Origin: Metridium senile
Taxonomy: Eukaryota; Cnidaria; Anthozoa; Actiniaria; Metridiidae
Length of the DNA: 64,000 nucleotides
Direction of reading: 5' to 3'
Assembly: GCA_949775045.1 (NCBI GenBank)
Contig: OX459098.1
Coordinates: forward strand, 16,621,581 to 16,685,580
Position numbers and translations under genes: made by a program. Below the pieces are notes generated by a model that was not told where the DNA came from, did no database searches, and saw nothing but the letters and a program-made list of their open reading frames with translations. Below are positions 13,018 to 29,558 of the stretch, piece after piece. Each line of letters begins with the position of its first letter. The first letter of the stretch is position 1.

Positions 13018-13320
13018 TATACACCTATATATCAATAATGGTTGTCACAGCCGAAGCTTTGAAGTCCACACGCTGAAGCCTGCAAAGGACGTCGGTAACA
13101 TGAACATAATTTGTAATTTATTAGCCATTTTGTGAAACGAAATATTTGTTTCATCAACTATCAGTGCAACAACTTGTTATGGTCATAAAACACAAACACC
13201 TACAGTCAAAATATGCTATGAATAGAGCGATAATATGAGACGGATTACCGACATCCTCTGCAGGCTTCAGAGTGTGGACTGTAGACTTATTGCGACAACG
13301 ATTTTTGAAATAGGTGTATA
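13018..13320. mobile_element. MITE, family 2, copy 1
   Basis: Inverted ends tatacacctat...tcaataatggttgtc on the left match tgcgacaacgatttttgaaataggtgtata on the right. Just inside, the arms share the pair TCCACAC-GCTGAAGCCTGCA and tgcaggcttcagagtgtgga. The homologue at 27004-27301 has the same ends and the same subterminal motif. Confidence 0.75.
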
Positions 13321-13740
13321 TGAATAGGAGGACATTGGGACTGGTACTGATTTCGGTAGTTACAATTTTTAACTACGGCATTACACGCAGTTTCTTGAGT
13401 ATTTGCTGTAAGCGGTTTTTCGTCGTTTTGGGCTCGATGAATTGAAATGCGTTCGGTGTATATTAAAATACAGAATTTACAGTTGTGAACTGCCTGTACG
13501 TTTCTGTGGACTGAGCTAGCTTAGTTATACAGATAACAGATATATCCCTGCATCGTCAAACTCTTGTCGACAGGGTTAGTGCGGATATTAAAGAGATAAA
13601 CTTTCAAAATGCAGTCATTTCAAATGTAAAATATTATCAATTCCATGCAGGTAAGAATTGCTTTTTACCAAATCTCTGAAAAAGCACAAGCCGAACTAAA
13701 AGAAAAAAAAAAGAAGAAAAGAATTTAGAACATGACAAAC

Positions 13741-13862
13741 CAAACAACACAACACAACACAAAACAACAACAACAACAACAATAACAATAACAACAACAA
13801 CAACGACGACAACAATAATAATAACAACAACGACAATAACAACAACAACAACAACAACAACA
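13741..13862. repeat. (CAA)n microsatellite 3' of gene A
   Basis: An imperfect CAA/CAACA/AATAACA tract lies just beyond the gene A stop codon on the minus strand. Equivalent tracts follow gene B (about 20195-20325), the D remnant (about 27605-27682, as TTG) and gene C (about 40337-40520). It is therefore an old shared 3' feature that has changed length in each paralogue. Confidence 0.85.
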
Positions 13863-13901
13863 AAAACGTACTAGCAAGTAAAATACCTTAAAGTAAAGAG
13901 C

Positions 13902-18634
<4,733 letters not shown>

Positions 18635-18639
18635 ACTTC

Positions 18640-20366
18640 ACTGAGCAGTGTCGTTGTCGGTATTTTAGCTCGTTCAAACGCGTTTAGCTGCCTTAAGTAG
18701 TAGTAAATTTTCGTAAATAATTTGGCCAAAAAACAATTAAATACATTAATAATTTATTTATATATTGACAAAATATAAAAATGAAACCGTTATGGCCAGA
18801 AATAATTGCAAAGCAATTACCGTGTTTACTCAAATAAACGCCGTATTCAGCTTCAAAACATCAATATAGAACATATCTCGTATGACTATGAAAACTCACA
18901 TCACTAATTCGACTCTAGAACAGCATTGGAAATACAGTTTTAACAAAAGCTATATTCTTCAGTTCAAAGCTCGTCCATTTTAAAGTTCTCTCCCATTATA
19001 CGTAGTTCTGATCAAGAACAGGACAGTGAGATCGAAGTTGAGTGAAGAGACACATGGTGACAATCAAAAGTTATGTTAGTTTCTGCAAAGAGTTTGTAAG
19101 GATTAAAAATATTCCATGAGATTAAAAGAAAACATTTCTTTGACGCGTCCAATTGTTGAATAAGCGCCAACCTCGAATAAGCGCCGCATTTGAAGAGCGA
19201 AAAAATTCATGAGCACCGCGCCGCGATTGATGTTTTTTGATACTGAATTTGGCATTTTACTTTGGTGTAATGAATTTCTTTTGGACTCAATTATTTTTTG
19301 TAAGAACGTTTAATTATATTTTGCATCATTAACATTGAAGGCAATCTGATAAGTCAGAATAAATAATAAATGATTTAAAGAATTAATACATAGCTAATCT
19401 GAGGAAGGATGACTTTTATGACATTTTTTATATTGATCACAACATAATTATATAAAAGAATATTTGAAAACGGCCAACCTTCGTGAGAACGACTAGAACA
19501 CTTTAGTTTTGCCAAATGTGTCAAAAATATATTACAGTTTCTTGTGTGTTTTTGCGTCCTTGTAGGCTCCGGTAAAATACAGGATTAATTATTAACGGCA
19601 TTGCGGTATTGCCAACATTAATTTCTTGCTTTTGCAGTTTTCTCGTTTTTGCTTATTAACTCTTTGCGGTATTCGGCCGTAAGTTTTTGTCGATTTTTCG
19701 TGCGGTATTGCGGTTTTCACTAACTACCAATGTTCCCTCTACGGAGATATTCAACAAAAAGAGACCTTGCCATCCACAAGCAACCTTTGCCTAGCGGACA
19801 GCCATACTTTGTTTGCTTAATCATGGGCATGCGCAAGACATGGATCCCTGTAATGTCTAAGTTTACAATTAATTGAAATGCGTTCGGTGTATATTAAAAT
19901 ACAGAATTTGCAGTTGTGAACTGCCAGTACGTTTGTGTGAACTGATCTAGCTTAGTTATATAGACAACAGATATATCCCTGCATGTATATCCCTGTAATG
20001 TCGTCAAACTCTTGTCGGCAGGGTTAATTAGTGCGGATATTAAGAGATAAACTTTCAAAATGCAGTCATTTCAAATGTAAAATATTATCAATTCCATGCA
20101 GGTAAGAATTGCTTTATAATACCAAATCTCTGTAAAAACCACAATAAACTAAAAGAAAAAGAAAAGAAAAGAAATTAGAACATAACAAACCAAACAACAC
20201 AACACAAAACAACAACAACATCAACAAAACAACAACGACAACAACAAGACAACAACGACAACAACAACAACAAAACAACAACAACAACAAAACAACAAAA
20301 CAACAACAACAACAACAGCAAAAAAAAAAACCGTACTAGCAAGTAAGATACCTGAAAGGAAAGAAC
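18640..20366. other. Intergenic spacer between genes B and A, containing the empty transposon site
   Basis: No gene is supported. The stretch is homologous, inverted, to 27.6-28.3 kb plus 35.6-36.2 kb. At 19098-19103 it carries aaggat (ATCCTT on the minus strand), which is the unoccupied form of the site where the 7.3-kb transposon sits upstream of gene C. A shared block at about 19590-19720 (ggtattgcggttttc-type) recurs near 40965-41070. Confidence 0.8.
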
Positions 20367-23300
20367 TCAGGAGCATCCATACAGCTCGACTCTCATCACA
20401 GGGTATTGATTATATTTTTTAACAACAAATCGAACAAATCTGGCTGCAAAAGGTCGGCTTAGGGTAAAAATGTTCGTCGCCGAGAAATAGCGAGTGACCA
20501 TATCCTGCAAAACAGAACAAGACTAACTATCAATATTGTGTGGTGTGGTGTGATAACTATCAATATTGTGTGGTGTGGTGTGATAACTATCATTCTCAAA
20601 CTCATTAATAATTCATGAGCTAATCAACCAATGTGGGCACACCATTTGTACCACGTGCATGGGTTTGAAACCCCGATGAAACACGATTATAGGTTGACCG
20701 GTGTTTGAAATATTTTCATCACTAGTGATGAAAATATTTCTAAATCTACATTAGTGGTGGAAAATCTGAAAAGAATTAGTATTCCCTAGTTACCTACCTA
20801 CCTTACTCTCCTTTATTTCCTTAACCTTAAGCTTTCTACCTAATTTACATTATTATTATTTTTACATTATTTTTTTTTTCCTTTTTTTATTGGCGTGTCC
20901 GAGTCTCGAACCTGCAACCCTTGGAGTTGAATTCCCTCTTCATACCAGCTGAGCTATTGATGATTTGGTTGGGAAAGTAGAGTCTTATTTCCCACGCCAT
21001 CAAATACTCTGAATATATTATATCAGAAATTACACTGACGTCAAGTACTCACATAAATGAAATTTATTCGCATCTTTAATGATCCCTACTGAAGTTACAA
21101 CTTATATTTAAATGACAATTTGGATTATTCTCTAAAGAAAATGAAAAACAACCCTACTTATGTAGGTAGTTACAAGTTATATTTAGAGTACAATTTGAAA
21201 TATTGCTCAACTGAACTTAAAGGAACATTTTCTAAGCCTTTTTGAACAACTTCAAGTAAGAACCTCGTAACACTCCTTATAAACTCTACAGTATTTCGAA
21301 ATCCAATAAATTCCGCACGAGAGGAATTCAAAATAACTCTCATAATCCCAGGCAACATAATGAGTGACCTATTATATTATAAAGAACTAGCCACATTCCT
21401 GCATAATTAATTATTTATTCGACTGAGAAGTAATTCCAAAAGCTCGTGCTTCGTGTTTCATTAGGGTTTCCAAACACTCAAAAACAATAAAAGCACTCGG
21501 CCTACGGCCTCGTGCTTTCAAATGTTTTATCGTGTTTAGAAACCCTAATGAAACACTCGTACTCGTTTTTGAAATATTACTTAAAAAACTCATTAATAAT
21601 TCATGACCATTTTGTCCAATCCGATGCTCCTCTCTGGTCACGAGGAAAGCATTGTATATCGCATAATCTACGGCTGAAACGCGGAGGGATTTGAATGCGG
21701 CCCAGGGGAATGATGATGTACAATAGAAGAACAATGGAATGCAAATGAACATGAAGCATTATATAATGGCACATGTGTCATTATATAATGCTTCATGTCC
21801 ATATTTCAGATATTACCCTTCCCCCCAATCTCTACTGACGAGTGAACATCAGACTTAGAAATAATTCCTTTTTAGATTTTTGGCGAAAAAAATACTTTGA
21901 TCATGAGTGCCAATGCCAGGATTCGAACCGAGATCTTCTGCTTGGTTGTATCCGAGCTTTAAGCCATTATGCCACTGAGGTCGATAAAAAGTTTGCAACG
22001 AAAAGTCATCAAGTTCATTAGCATACAAGTTGGTTAGCATTCCTCTATTATTAGTGTAGATCAATTCCCAAATGCAAACAACTTTCCGTTTTCTTTTGTT
22101 TCATCGATATTGGACAAAATGGTCATGAATTACTAATGAGTTTTTTAAGCCGTTCAATAAACTCGCAGAACGTGTTTTATCAGGTTTAAAATCCCTTGGG
22201 CTTCGCCCTCGGGATTTTAAACCTGATAGAACACTCCTGGTGTGGTGTGGTGTGGTGTGGTGTGGTGTGGTGTGGTGTGGTGTGGTGTGGTGTGGTGTGG
22301 TGTGGTGTGGTGTGGTGTGGTGTGGTGTGGTGTGGTGTGGTGTGGTGTGGTGTGGTGTGGTGTGGTGTGGTGTGGTGTGGTGTGGTGTGGTGTGGTGTGG
22401 TGTGGTGTGGTGTGGTGTGGTGTGGTGTGGTGTGGTGTGGTGTGGTGTGGTGTGGTGTGGTGTGGTGTGGTGTGGTGTGGTGTGGTGTGGTGTGGTGTGG
22501 TGTGGTGTGGTGTGGTGTGGTGTGGTGTGGTGTGGTGTGGTGTGGTGTGGTGTGGTGTGGTGTGGTGTGGTGTGGTGTGGTGTGGTGTGGTGTGGTGTGG
22601 TGTGGTGTGGTGTGGTGTGGTGTGGTGTGGTGTGGTGTGGTGTGGTGTGGTGTGGTGTGGTGTGGTGTGGTGTGGTGTGTCATTCAATCCATCAATATAT
22701 CTAATTGATGAAATATGATGAGTATTTGAAATATAAGAAACAGTAGAATATGGCCTCAAATCTACTCTTACAATATGATGAGTATGATCAAACGTTTTAT
22801 GACCTGTATACTTACTCCACAGTTTTTCCACTGTAGACCGTCAAAACTGTACTGCAAACCGAATCTAGAAACATAAGCAGATTCGTTGCGAAGAGTGGTG
22901 GTATTCCCAAGCCCTTGTGTAGCTACTTTAAAAATGGTTTTATTAGAACCAATATCAATCTGAAGATATTCCCCCGTTGCGTTCGATGCAGGTAACCATC
23001 CATGATCACCGCCTTCTAGCAGACCAAACCGTGCATAATGGGGCAAGCCAGTACTCAGATGAGACGAGGCGGTTATTTGGTGATTCTGAATCGCTTTGCT
23101 ATTCATCCCTAGAGGTTTGTGACAATCTACAAATAAACAAAATCAACCATTAACTTGACTAGCGTTTACACGTTTCGATTTGTCTTTGTTGTGATGTCAC
23201 AGACCACGTAATCAGCGGAAAACGAAACTAAGATATTAAGGATATTCAATACAGTTAACTTTTTCATAAGCGACCACCCTCGGACCAGAAGAAAGGGGTC

Positions 23301-25948
23301 GCTTACGGGAGATGGTCGATTACGAGAACCTTAACACAGGAAGCCCAAACCACGAAAACCCATGAAGGCCAAACTATGCGTAATTTGTAACACGTTCGGA
23401 CACATGTCAAAAATTATCAACGAATTTCAAAATGATTGTATCTTAACTCGTTAGTTGGTATATTGTTTTTCTCCACGTTATCTCTAAAGATATTTTAGAT
23501 ATTTTTTTCCAAAAGAGAGCAGTCTGATGACTTTAGGTGGTCGCTCACGAGAGAGGAAAAACAATGAAAAAGCCCAAAACTTGAAGCTTAGCTTAAATGT
23601 GGTCCGGTCCCTTACGATAGTGGTCGCGCCTTACGAGAGAGATATTGAAATAGCGGTCCCTTACGGGAGATGGTCGCTTACGAGAGAGATTTATTACAGA
23701 GTTTATATGGGAAACAAAACGGGAAATTGAAATAGCGGTAACTTACGGGAGTTGGTCGCTTACGAGAGAGATTTATTACAGAGTTTATATGGGAAACAAA
23801 ACGGGAAATTGAAATAGCGGTCACTTACGGGAGATGGTCGCTTACGAGAGTGTTCGTTCAGGAAAAGTCAACTCTATATAAAGATTAATTTTTTTGGATT
23901 GATATCGACCAAGTTAGAACTGAGCTAAATTCGCACCCACCGTCACCGAAGTAAAAATAGACATGAATACATATTTTTTATTTATATTCGTAGCATGAGA
24001 GAGAACAACACATCAAGCAAACTCAGTTCACTTGTCGCCCGAGCAGGGAATCAAGCCCAGGTCACATACAATTTTGAGATTACCATATCAAGCATTTTCA
24101 ATCGCCATGTTCATTATGATTTATTAATTAGATTGGTTTGCAATGTTCAGCACTGATAACTCTTAGTTTGAAGTTCGGTTGTCAACTTTGTAATTTATTT
24201 AAATTTAGTATTGGTAGAACATAGAGTAAAAGCGCAAAGGGCGTCAGGGGGGATCCGGATTGGAAACCGCAAAACCGCACACAAAAAATGGAAAAAAAAA
24301 AAACCCACAAAAATAGATAAAAACCGCACAAAAAAATAGACAAAAAATAGGCAAAAATTGCACACAAAAAAAGACAAAACTGCACCAAAAACAGACAAAA
24401 ACCGCAAACTTCACAAAAATTTGCTAAGAAACCGGAACCGCAATAAATAAATAAAACTTGACAAATACGTCCGGAAATGAGGTAAAAAACCGTATAATGC
24501 TTAGTTTTGCCAAACTGCACCTATAAATAAAAAAACCGGCCCGCAAAACTGCACGAAAAATAACGCAGTTGACCGTATAACCGCAAACTCTTACGCCCCC
24601 TTTCTTTGTGAACGAGCCAAGTAAAAACACTTGCAATGGAAATCTTAAAACTGTATCAAAACATACTAGGTTAAGAAAGTGTTTTCAGGATTTATTTAAT
24701 TATATATTTCTACGATTTAAGTTCCGTGCATCGTTCTTCATTATTATATTTATAAAAACTAAAAACATTCGCAGCATGGGAATGGAATTGTGATTACAAC
24801 TCTAATTGTTTTAGTGAAAACGTTAACATGTGTTTTTGTACTTTTTTTGTTAGGTTTTCATCATCTTACTATAGAAAATAATAGATGGCGCTTGGAAATG
24901 TGTCTTTTAATAAAGATACTTTTAATAATCAAAGAGTGCGTAAAACTTTACTTGTAATTCTCAAAATTTTTCAAGTCAAATCAAGTTTTTCCTTCCAAGT
25001 TATCACGACTCAAAATGTAAGCAAAACTGAGAACATTGTCAGAAGTACTTTTAGAGCCAATGGTGATTGTATATCATATTGTACGTACCCCTTTCACAAT
25101 GGACTCCACGGTATCTAGCTGTGCACTGACACTGGTAGCTATCATTGGTGTAGTTAGGGATACAGGTAGCATCATTCATGCAAGGCTTTGATAAACACTT
25201 TGTCTTTGAAAAATGGAAAAAAGAGATATGTGACAAAACGAAACATTGTATTGTTATTTGTATTATCTTGGGTGTCCTATGTTAAGGAATCTTGAATTCT
25301 GTTTTAGGCTCACCTCGGAATGAAGGAAGGAAGGAAGGAAGGAAGGAAGGAAGGAAGGTAGGAAGGTAGGAAGGAAGGAAGGAAGGAAGGAAGGAAGGAA
25401 GGAAGGAAGGAAGGAAGGAAGGAAGGAAGGAAGGAAGGAAGGAAGGAAGGAAGGAAGGAAGGAAGGAAGGAAGGAAGGAAGGAAGGAAGGAAGGAAGGAA
25501 GGAAGGAAGGAAGGCAGACAGACAGGGGTGAAGAAAGAAAGAAAACGTCAAGATTCAATTATTTTCTCACCTTCATCAGGACATAGTTCGTCCCTATTTC
25601 ATTTACCAACACATTAGCCTTGTTGAACATATCGGAATCAAGCAGTTTACAGGTGTATCCTTTAGTGTCTTTGCGTACGTTCAGCGATACACATCTAGAT
25701 TCTCCCAGACAGACAGTGTTGCAGTAGTTTGGTTCTTTTACGTTCAAAGTTTTGAACGCAGGGACATTAAGATGCTTGTTCTTGATTGTCACAAAGTTTC
25801 CAAAGTTCAGTCGTGTATTTTCATCACGAAAAATAACTGGTTTATTTGCTGCGTCGATTGTGATGATTTTGCTATTTTGACATTGGACAAAAAACGAAAA
25901 ATACGAAGAAACTATTATAAAGTACACCGAACTTGTAAGGACAGCCAT
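20367..25948 (-). CDS. Gene B: secreted PAN/apple-like + EGF + F5/8 type C protein
   Basis: Four exons on the minus strand: 25948-25571, 25203-25089, 23126-22816 and 20504-20367, with GT-AG junctions in phase, giving 313 residues. It has the same architecture as gene A: signal peptide ending near FVQC, PAN/apple-like domain with YCNTVCLGESRC, EGF domain with CMNDATC and CQCTARYRG, and discoidin domain with ITASS, LQIDIG, LQYSFDGLQW and a final ELYGCS. It lacks two residues (KL) present in A and C after NKANV. It has one extra codon in the last exon (LSRPF instead of LRPF). No disabling change was seen. Intron 3 is about 2.3 kb because a hairpin-rich block is inserted within the TGTGG tract. 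Confidence 0.86.
20902..20956 (-). repeat. tRNA-derived SINE head or tRNA pseudogene
   Basis: On the minus strand there is a perfect A-box (TAGCTCAGCTGG, 20956-20945) and, about 45 bp on, a near-perfect B-box (GGTTCGAGACT, 20912-20902). The spacing suits a tRNA promoter. The flanking sequence does not close into an acceptor stem, so this is a tRNA-derived fragment and not a working tRNA. It lies in gene B intron 3. Confidence 0.5.
21437..22235. mobile_element. Hairpin-rich foldback block in gene B intron 3
   Basis: A long hairpin at about 21437-21560 (gtgtttcattagggtttc ... gaaaccctaatgaaacac) is followed by a segment whose arm (about 21575-21620, ttaaaaaactcattaataattcatgac) is complementary to about 22112-22155. 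It ends with a second hairpin at 22172-22231 (atcaggtttaaaatccc / gggattttaaacctgat). The whole block interrupts the pentanucleotide tract of the intron, whose left remnant is at 20537-20583. It is probably an inserted foldback element. Boundaries are approximate. Confidence 0.55.
21919..21974 (-). repeat. Second tRNA-like fragment
   Basis: On the minus strand, an A-box-like TGGCATAATGGC (21974-21963) precedes a B-box GGTTCGAATCC (21929-21919). The two internal promoter boxes are correctly spaced, but I see no convincing acceptor stem. It is interpreted as a tRNA-derived SINE relic within the inserted block. Confidence 0.5.
22240..22679. repeat. Intronic (TGTGG)n of gene B
   Basis: About 88 uninterrupted copies of TGTGG lie in intron 3 of gene B, at the position where gene A has about 25 and gene C about 18. 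Translations in several frames are long but are products of the repeat. Confidence 0.98.
23215..23880. repeat. Diverged minisatellite, GGTCGCTTACGAGAG type
   Basis: Units such as cttacgggagatggtcgctt acgagagaga recur from about 23295. Two long direct copies (about 23655-23750 and 23735-23840) share gatttattacagagtttata and gggaaacaaaacgggaaatt. The left part (23220-23345) recurs inverted at 27325-27480 next to the gene D remnant, so it belongs to intron 2 of the ancestral gene copy. Confidence 0.7.
24240..24600. repeat. A-rich ACCGCA low-complexity repeat
   Basis: Irregular repeats of aaaaccgcacaaaaa and ccgcaaa occupy gene B intron 2. Minus-strand frames here give Phe/Leu-rich proteins that are artefacts. 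Similar 'accgcaataccgcacgaaaa' text occurs near 40970, which suggests a dispersed element. Confidence 0.6.
25318..25514. repeat. (GGAA)n microsatellite in gene B intron 1
   Basis: About 49 copies of GGAA/GAAG, with two GGTA interruptions near 25355-25370. Genes A (about 18085-18220) and C (about 36655-36755) carry different GAAA/GGAA-type tracts in the same intron. Confidence 0.97.
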
Positions 25949-25954
25949 ACTTCA

Positions 25955-27003
25955 CTGATGTTCACTGGGTAGTGTCGTTGTCGTTAATTTTGTAACTCGT
26001 TCAAACGCGTTTAGTTTGCCCTGTTTTTTTTTAATCAATTATGCTAAAAAACAATTGAGAATTCAAAAGAATATACTAATGAGAGATTTATTGACATAAG
26101 CAAATATAAAAGAAAACAAAATAATTTTACAACTTGAATTTAAACTAGTATTTATTTTTTATTGAAACAGTATGACCAAAAATAAAAACAAAACAATTAA
26201 AAAGTGAAAAGAATAAATTAATATTAGATTTATTGACAAAACCAAATATAAAAGAAAACAATAGCATTTCACAACTTGCTTCTAAACAGGTATCTATATT
26301 TTTTTAGTGAAACAGTTAAGGCCCGAGCAAACGCACACAACATCGTTGGCCAACATTGTTGCGATACGGTTTGTTGAACACGAGAACAAAAGAAATATTG
26401 GATGAGTTTCATCAAATATCATCCAACAGGGTGTTTAAACGCGTACGGGCCCAACATGTTGGAGCAACCATGTTGGTCCAACAATGTTGCGTGCGTTTGC
26501 ACGAGCCTTTATGCTAACAAATAATTACAAAACAATTAAGAAGTCAAAAGAATAAATTAATAATAGATTTATTGATAAAAGAAAACACGAGAAGCAGGAG
26601 TAAAATTTTACAAATTGTTTTAACTGGTACTGATGTTTTTATATTTTCTAAATACTGAATGTTAATTGACTAAACTATCGATATAAAATTTTTATTTTAT
26701 TTTTTTGAACAGTTTTTTAGATTCTGAATTGTAGCTTATGAAGTTTGAAAATTCTTTGCGTGATTTACATTGAATGAAATGCTTTGATAAGCCAGAAACG
26801 TTCGTAAAAACACAAGTTATCTCACTGTTAAAGGCAATAATAAATGATTAAAATGTTTGTATTGCTAATCCCAAAAAGGTTGACTATTTTTGTACAAGTA
26901 TGTATTTTATGTATTTTTGTAAGTTATCTGTCACGTGACCGGGTATATACTACATGTCGCAAAAACAAAAAATATTAAGAATGTCACTTAATGTAATACT
27001 TTG
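25955..27003. other. Spacer upstream of gene B, AT-rich
   Basis: No gene is supported. It contains a loose direct repeat (aagaataaattaat-tagatttattgaca, at about 26070, 26208 and 26552) and one MITE described separately. It marks the centre of the inverted gene duplication. Confidence 0.5.
26316..26511. mobile_element. MITE with AAGGCCCGAGCAAACGCAC ends
   Basis: The left end aaggcccgagcaaacgcaca matches the right end gtgcgtttgcacgagccttt as inverted repeats. Inner arms carry CAACATTGTTG-type motifs. It has no coding capacity. The flanks (gtta / atgc) show no clear target duplication. Confidence 0.75.
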
Positions 27004-27301
27004 TATACACCTATTTCAAAAATCGTAGTCGCAAAGCTACAGTCCACACTCTGAAGCCTGCAAAGAATATTAATGTTGGTATTTCTACTCTTGTTATCGA
27101 TTTATTAGCTATTTATTGATAGCATATTTTGGTTATAAAATATGAACGTTAACATAACACGTGATAGATGATGAAACAAATATTTATTTAAAAAACACGT
27201 AATAAATCACACATTCAGTTCATATTACCGACATCCTTTGCAGGCTTCAGAGTGTTGACTGTACGTAGCTTCGGCTGCGACAACGAGTTTTGAAATGTAT
27301 A
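27004..27301. mobile_element. MITE, family 2, copy 2
   Basis: The ends tatacacctatttcaaaaat and gagttttgaaatgtata are inverted repeats. The subterminal pair tccacactctgaagcctgca and tgcaggcttcagagtgttga matches the copy at 13018-13320. The interior has diverged or been replaced. Confidence 0.75.
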
Positions 27302-27495
27302 CGAGCGTGTTTTCGTGATTTGAGCTTCCTGTGTTTAGGTTCTCGTAATCGACCATCTCCCGTAAGCGACCCCTTTCTTCTGGTCCGAGGGTGGTCGCTT
27401 ATGAGAGAGTTAACTGTATTGAATATCCTTCAATAAATATTTTAGTTTCTTTTTTCGCTGATTACGTGGTCTGTGACATCACAACAAAGACATGA

Positions 27496-27570
27496 CCTTT
27501 TGCAGCCAGATTTGTTGGATTTGTTGTTAAAAAATATTATCAATATATCAAGCTGTATGGATGCTCCTGA
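27496..27570 (+). pseudogene. Gene D remnant: 3' part of a discoidin-domain last exon
   Basis: This stretch matches exon 4 of genes A-C from the codons for FxARFVRF to the terminal YGCS-stop, with an internal gap. The text before it (about 27325-27490) matches intron 2 of gene B in inverse orientation. Exon 3 and intron 3 have therefore been deleted, and no exon 1 or 2 is left. Its 3' flank matches the 3' flanks of the other copies. It is the mirror partner of gene B. Confidence 0.75.
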
Positions 27571-28306
27571 GTTCTTTCCTTTCAGGTATTTTACTTGCTA
27601 GTACATTTGTTGTTGTTGTTGTTGTTGTTGTTGTTTTGTGTTGTGTTGTTGTTGTTTTGTGTTGTGTTGTTTGGTTTGTTATGTTCTAATTTCTTTTCTT
27701 TTCTTTTATATAATTAGTTTATTGTGGTTTTTACAGAGATTTGGTATTATAAAGCAATTCTTACCTGCATGGAAATGATAATATTTTACATTTTAAATGA
27801 CTGCATTTTGAAATTTTATCTCTTTAAAATCCGCACTAACCCTGCCGACAAGAGTTTGACGACATTACAGGGATATACATGCAGGGATATATCTGTTATC
27901 TGTATAACTAAGCTAGATCAGTCCACAGTGTTCAGCACAGGAAGCCCGAAACCCGATTTCCCTAAAAACCCAAAAGAACGCCTGTTTTGCAGGCTATCAA
28001 CAACAACGCAAAAACACACAAGAAACTGTAATATATTTTTCACACACTTGGCAAAACTAAAGCCGGTGTTCTAGTCATTCTCACGAAGGTTGGCCGTTTT
28101 CAAATATATGCTTTTATATAATTTGTTGTGATCAATATAAAAAATGTTATAATAGTCAACCTTCCTCAGATTAGCCATATATTAATTCTTTAAATCATTT
28201 ATTATTTATTATCTAACTTATCAGATTGCCTTCAATGTTAATGATGCAAAAAAAAAATTGGATGCGTTAAAGAAATGTTTTCTTTTAATCTCATGGAATA
28301 TTTTCA

Positions 28307-28312
28307 ATCCTT
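28307..28312. repeat. 6-bp target-site duplication, left
   Basis: ATCCTT directly precedes the transposon end AGGCCTAGTC. The same six bases follow the other end at 35621-35626. The related but unoccupied site upstream of gene A has a single copy (19098-19103, minus strand). Confidence 0.92.
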
Positions 28313-29215
28313 AGGCCTAGTCTGGGACCTTAAGAGGGCGTCTCAGTAAGAACGGACCACTCGGTCTGGGATCCAAAAAATGATTTCCCTTATATTTCTA
28401 CCATCGAAAGTACTATCTATCCTTATTACAAAACTCGACTTAGAATTGTTCTAAATAAAATATTTCGGCCGCTAGGCGACTTTTCGTACATCGACCCAAA
28501 AACCGCCGAAAGACACTGATTTTCAAGTTCGCAGAAGCCTATTTTCAAAGTCAATTTTCTCGGCTTTTTCTTCAAGTGAAAACTTATTTTTGGGCTGTAA
28601 ACTATGGTTTGATGTCTCGTCTGACTAGAAAAGGCAAAATATTTCTTTAGAATGTACAAATCCCGAAAAAATATTTAAATTTATCGAGACTACTCTAAGC
28701 GTGACACAAAAAGCAAAGATTAACGTGTTTAGAAAATTGCAAATTTCTCAAAAGTGCAACCTATCCCCGATATAAAATAGCATTCTACCTTGAGATGAGA
28801 TGCTAGTTAGTAGTTCTGTGCAATAAAATTTGTGGCACATTGCGTTTCTAAGAATTTGACGAAGCTCAAACTTGTACATTTTTACAGATATTTCCTTGCG
28901 TGACACGACTTGCCGTTGAGTCTAGACAACGTCAACCTTTGCTCAGATTTAACTAACACTATAAAAATTAAATAACAATTATAGCTACAAGTTTATATTC
29001 CGATGTTATTATTGTCATCATGAGATATTTTAGTGATTGCGGTTTTTTATAGCGCTCCATTGTAATTTCATCACAATGTTTTCTTGAAGAAAAAATAGCG
29101 TAATTATATGCCAAAGTCAAGTTGTCTAACAACATTGACATTTCAACTAATATCTATATTTAGAAAATCTTCGTTTTATAAAATATAATCTTGAAACATG
29201 ATTCTTATATATAGT
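28313..29215. repeat. Left terminal inverted repeat of the 7.3-kb transposon
   Basis: The first 18 bases match the right terminus. Bases from about 28330 then match the inverse of the right arm from 35240 inward, with only scattered differences (for example gattgcgg against gattgtgg near 29037). A 77-codon frame on the minus strand (28426-28659) is identical to its mirror at 34912-35145, but it probably reflects arm identity and not a gene. It lacks the decamer array found in the right arm. Confidence 0.92.
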
Positions 29216-29558
29216 TGAATAAAAACCTGGATGGTTTTTAAAACTTTTATTTATTTTAACTGAGCTGTTTATAAGATAATACAATTGTGAACGATACAAA
29301 TAAGATTCACCATGGTGCTAAATAGCGGTGAACTTTTTAATGTTTTAAAAGTCTGAATTGATATAGAGTGAATAAAGCCTTTCGATACAATAATTCGTAA
29401 ATTATCAATGACTTATTTAAATACATGGCTGTCTTTGCCAGACTACGTTTGTCATGAAATATTAATTACTTCAGAAATGAAATTTACAAGGCTGCAGTTT
29501 GTTAATTGATTGCACGAAGTTTGAAGTGAGTATTAAATACTATCGATCTTGTGAAAGA

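Noticed and set aside
20902..20956. Functional tRNA gene
   Set aside because: A- and B-boxes are present, but no acceptor stem can be drawn. Interpreted as SINE-derived. The same applies to 21919-21974.
24182..24520. 112-codon Phe/Leu-rich minus-strand frame resembling membrane segments
   Set aside because: It reads through an A-rich ACCGCA repeat in gene B intron 2. The hydrophobicity is due to poly-T on that strand.
28426..28659. 77-codon frame, identical at 34912-35145, as a conserved small gene
   Set aside because: Both copies lie in the transposon's inverted arms, whose overall identity explains the match.
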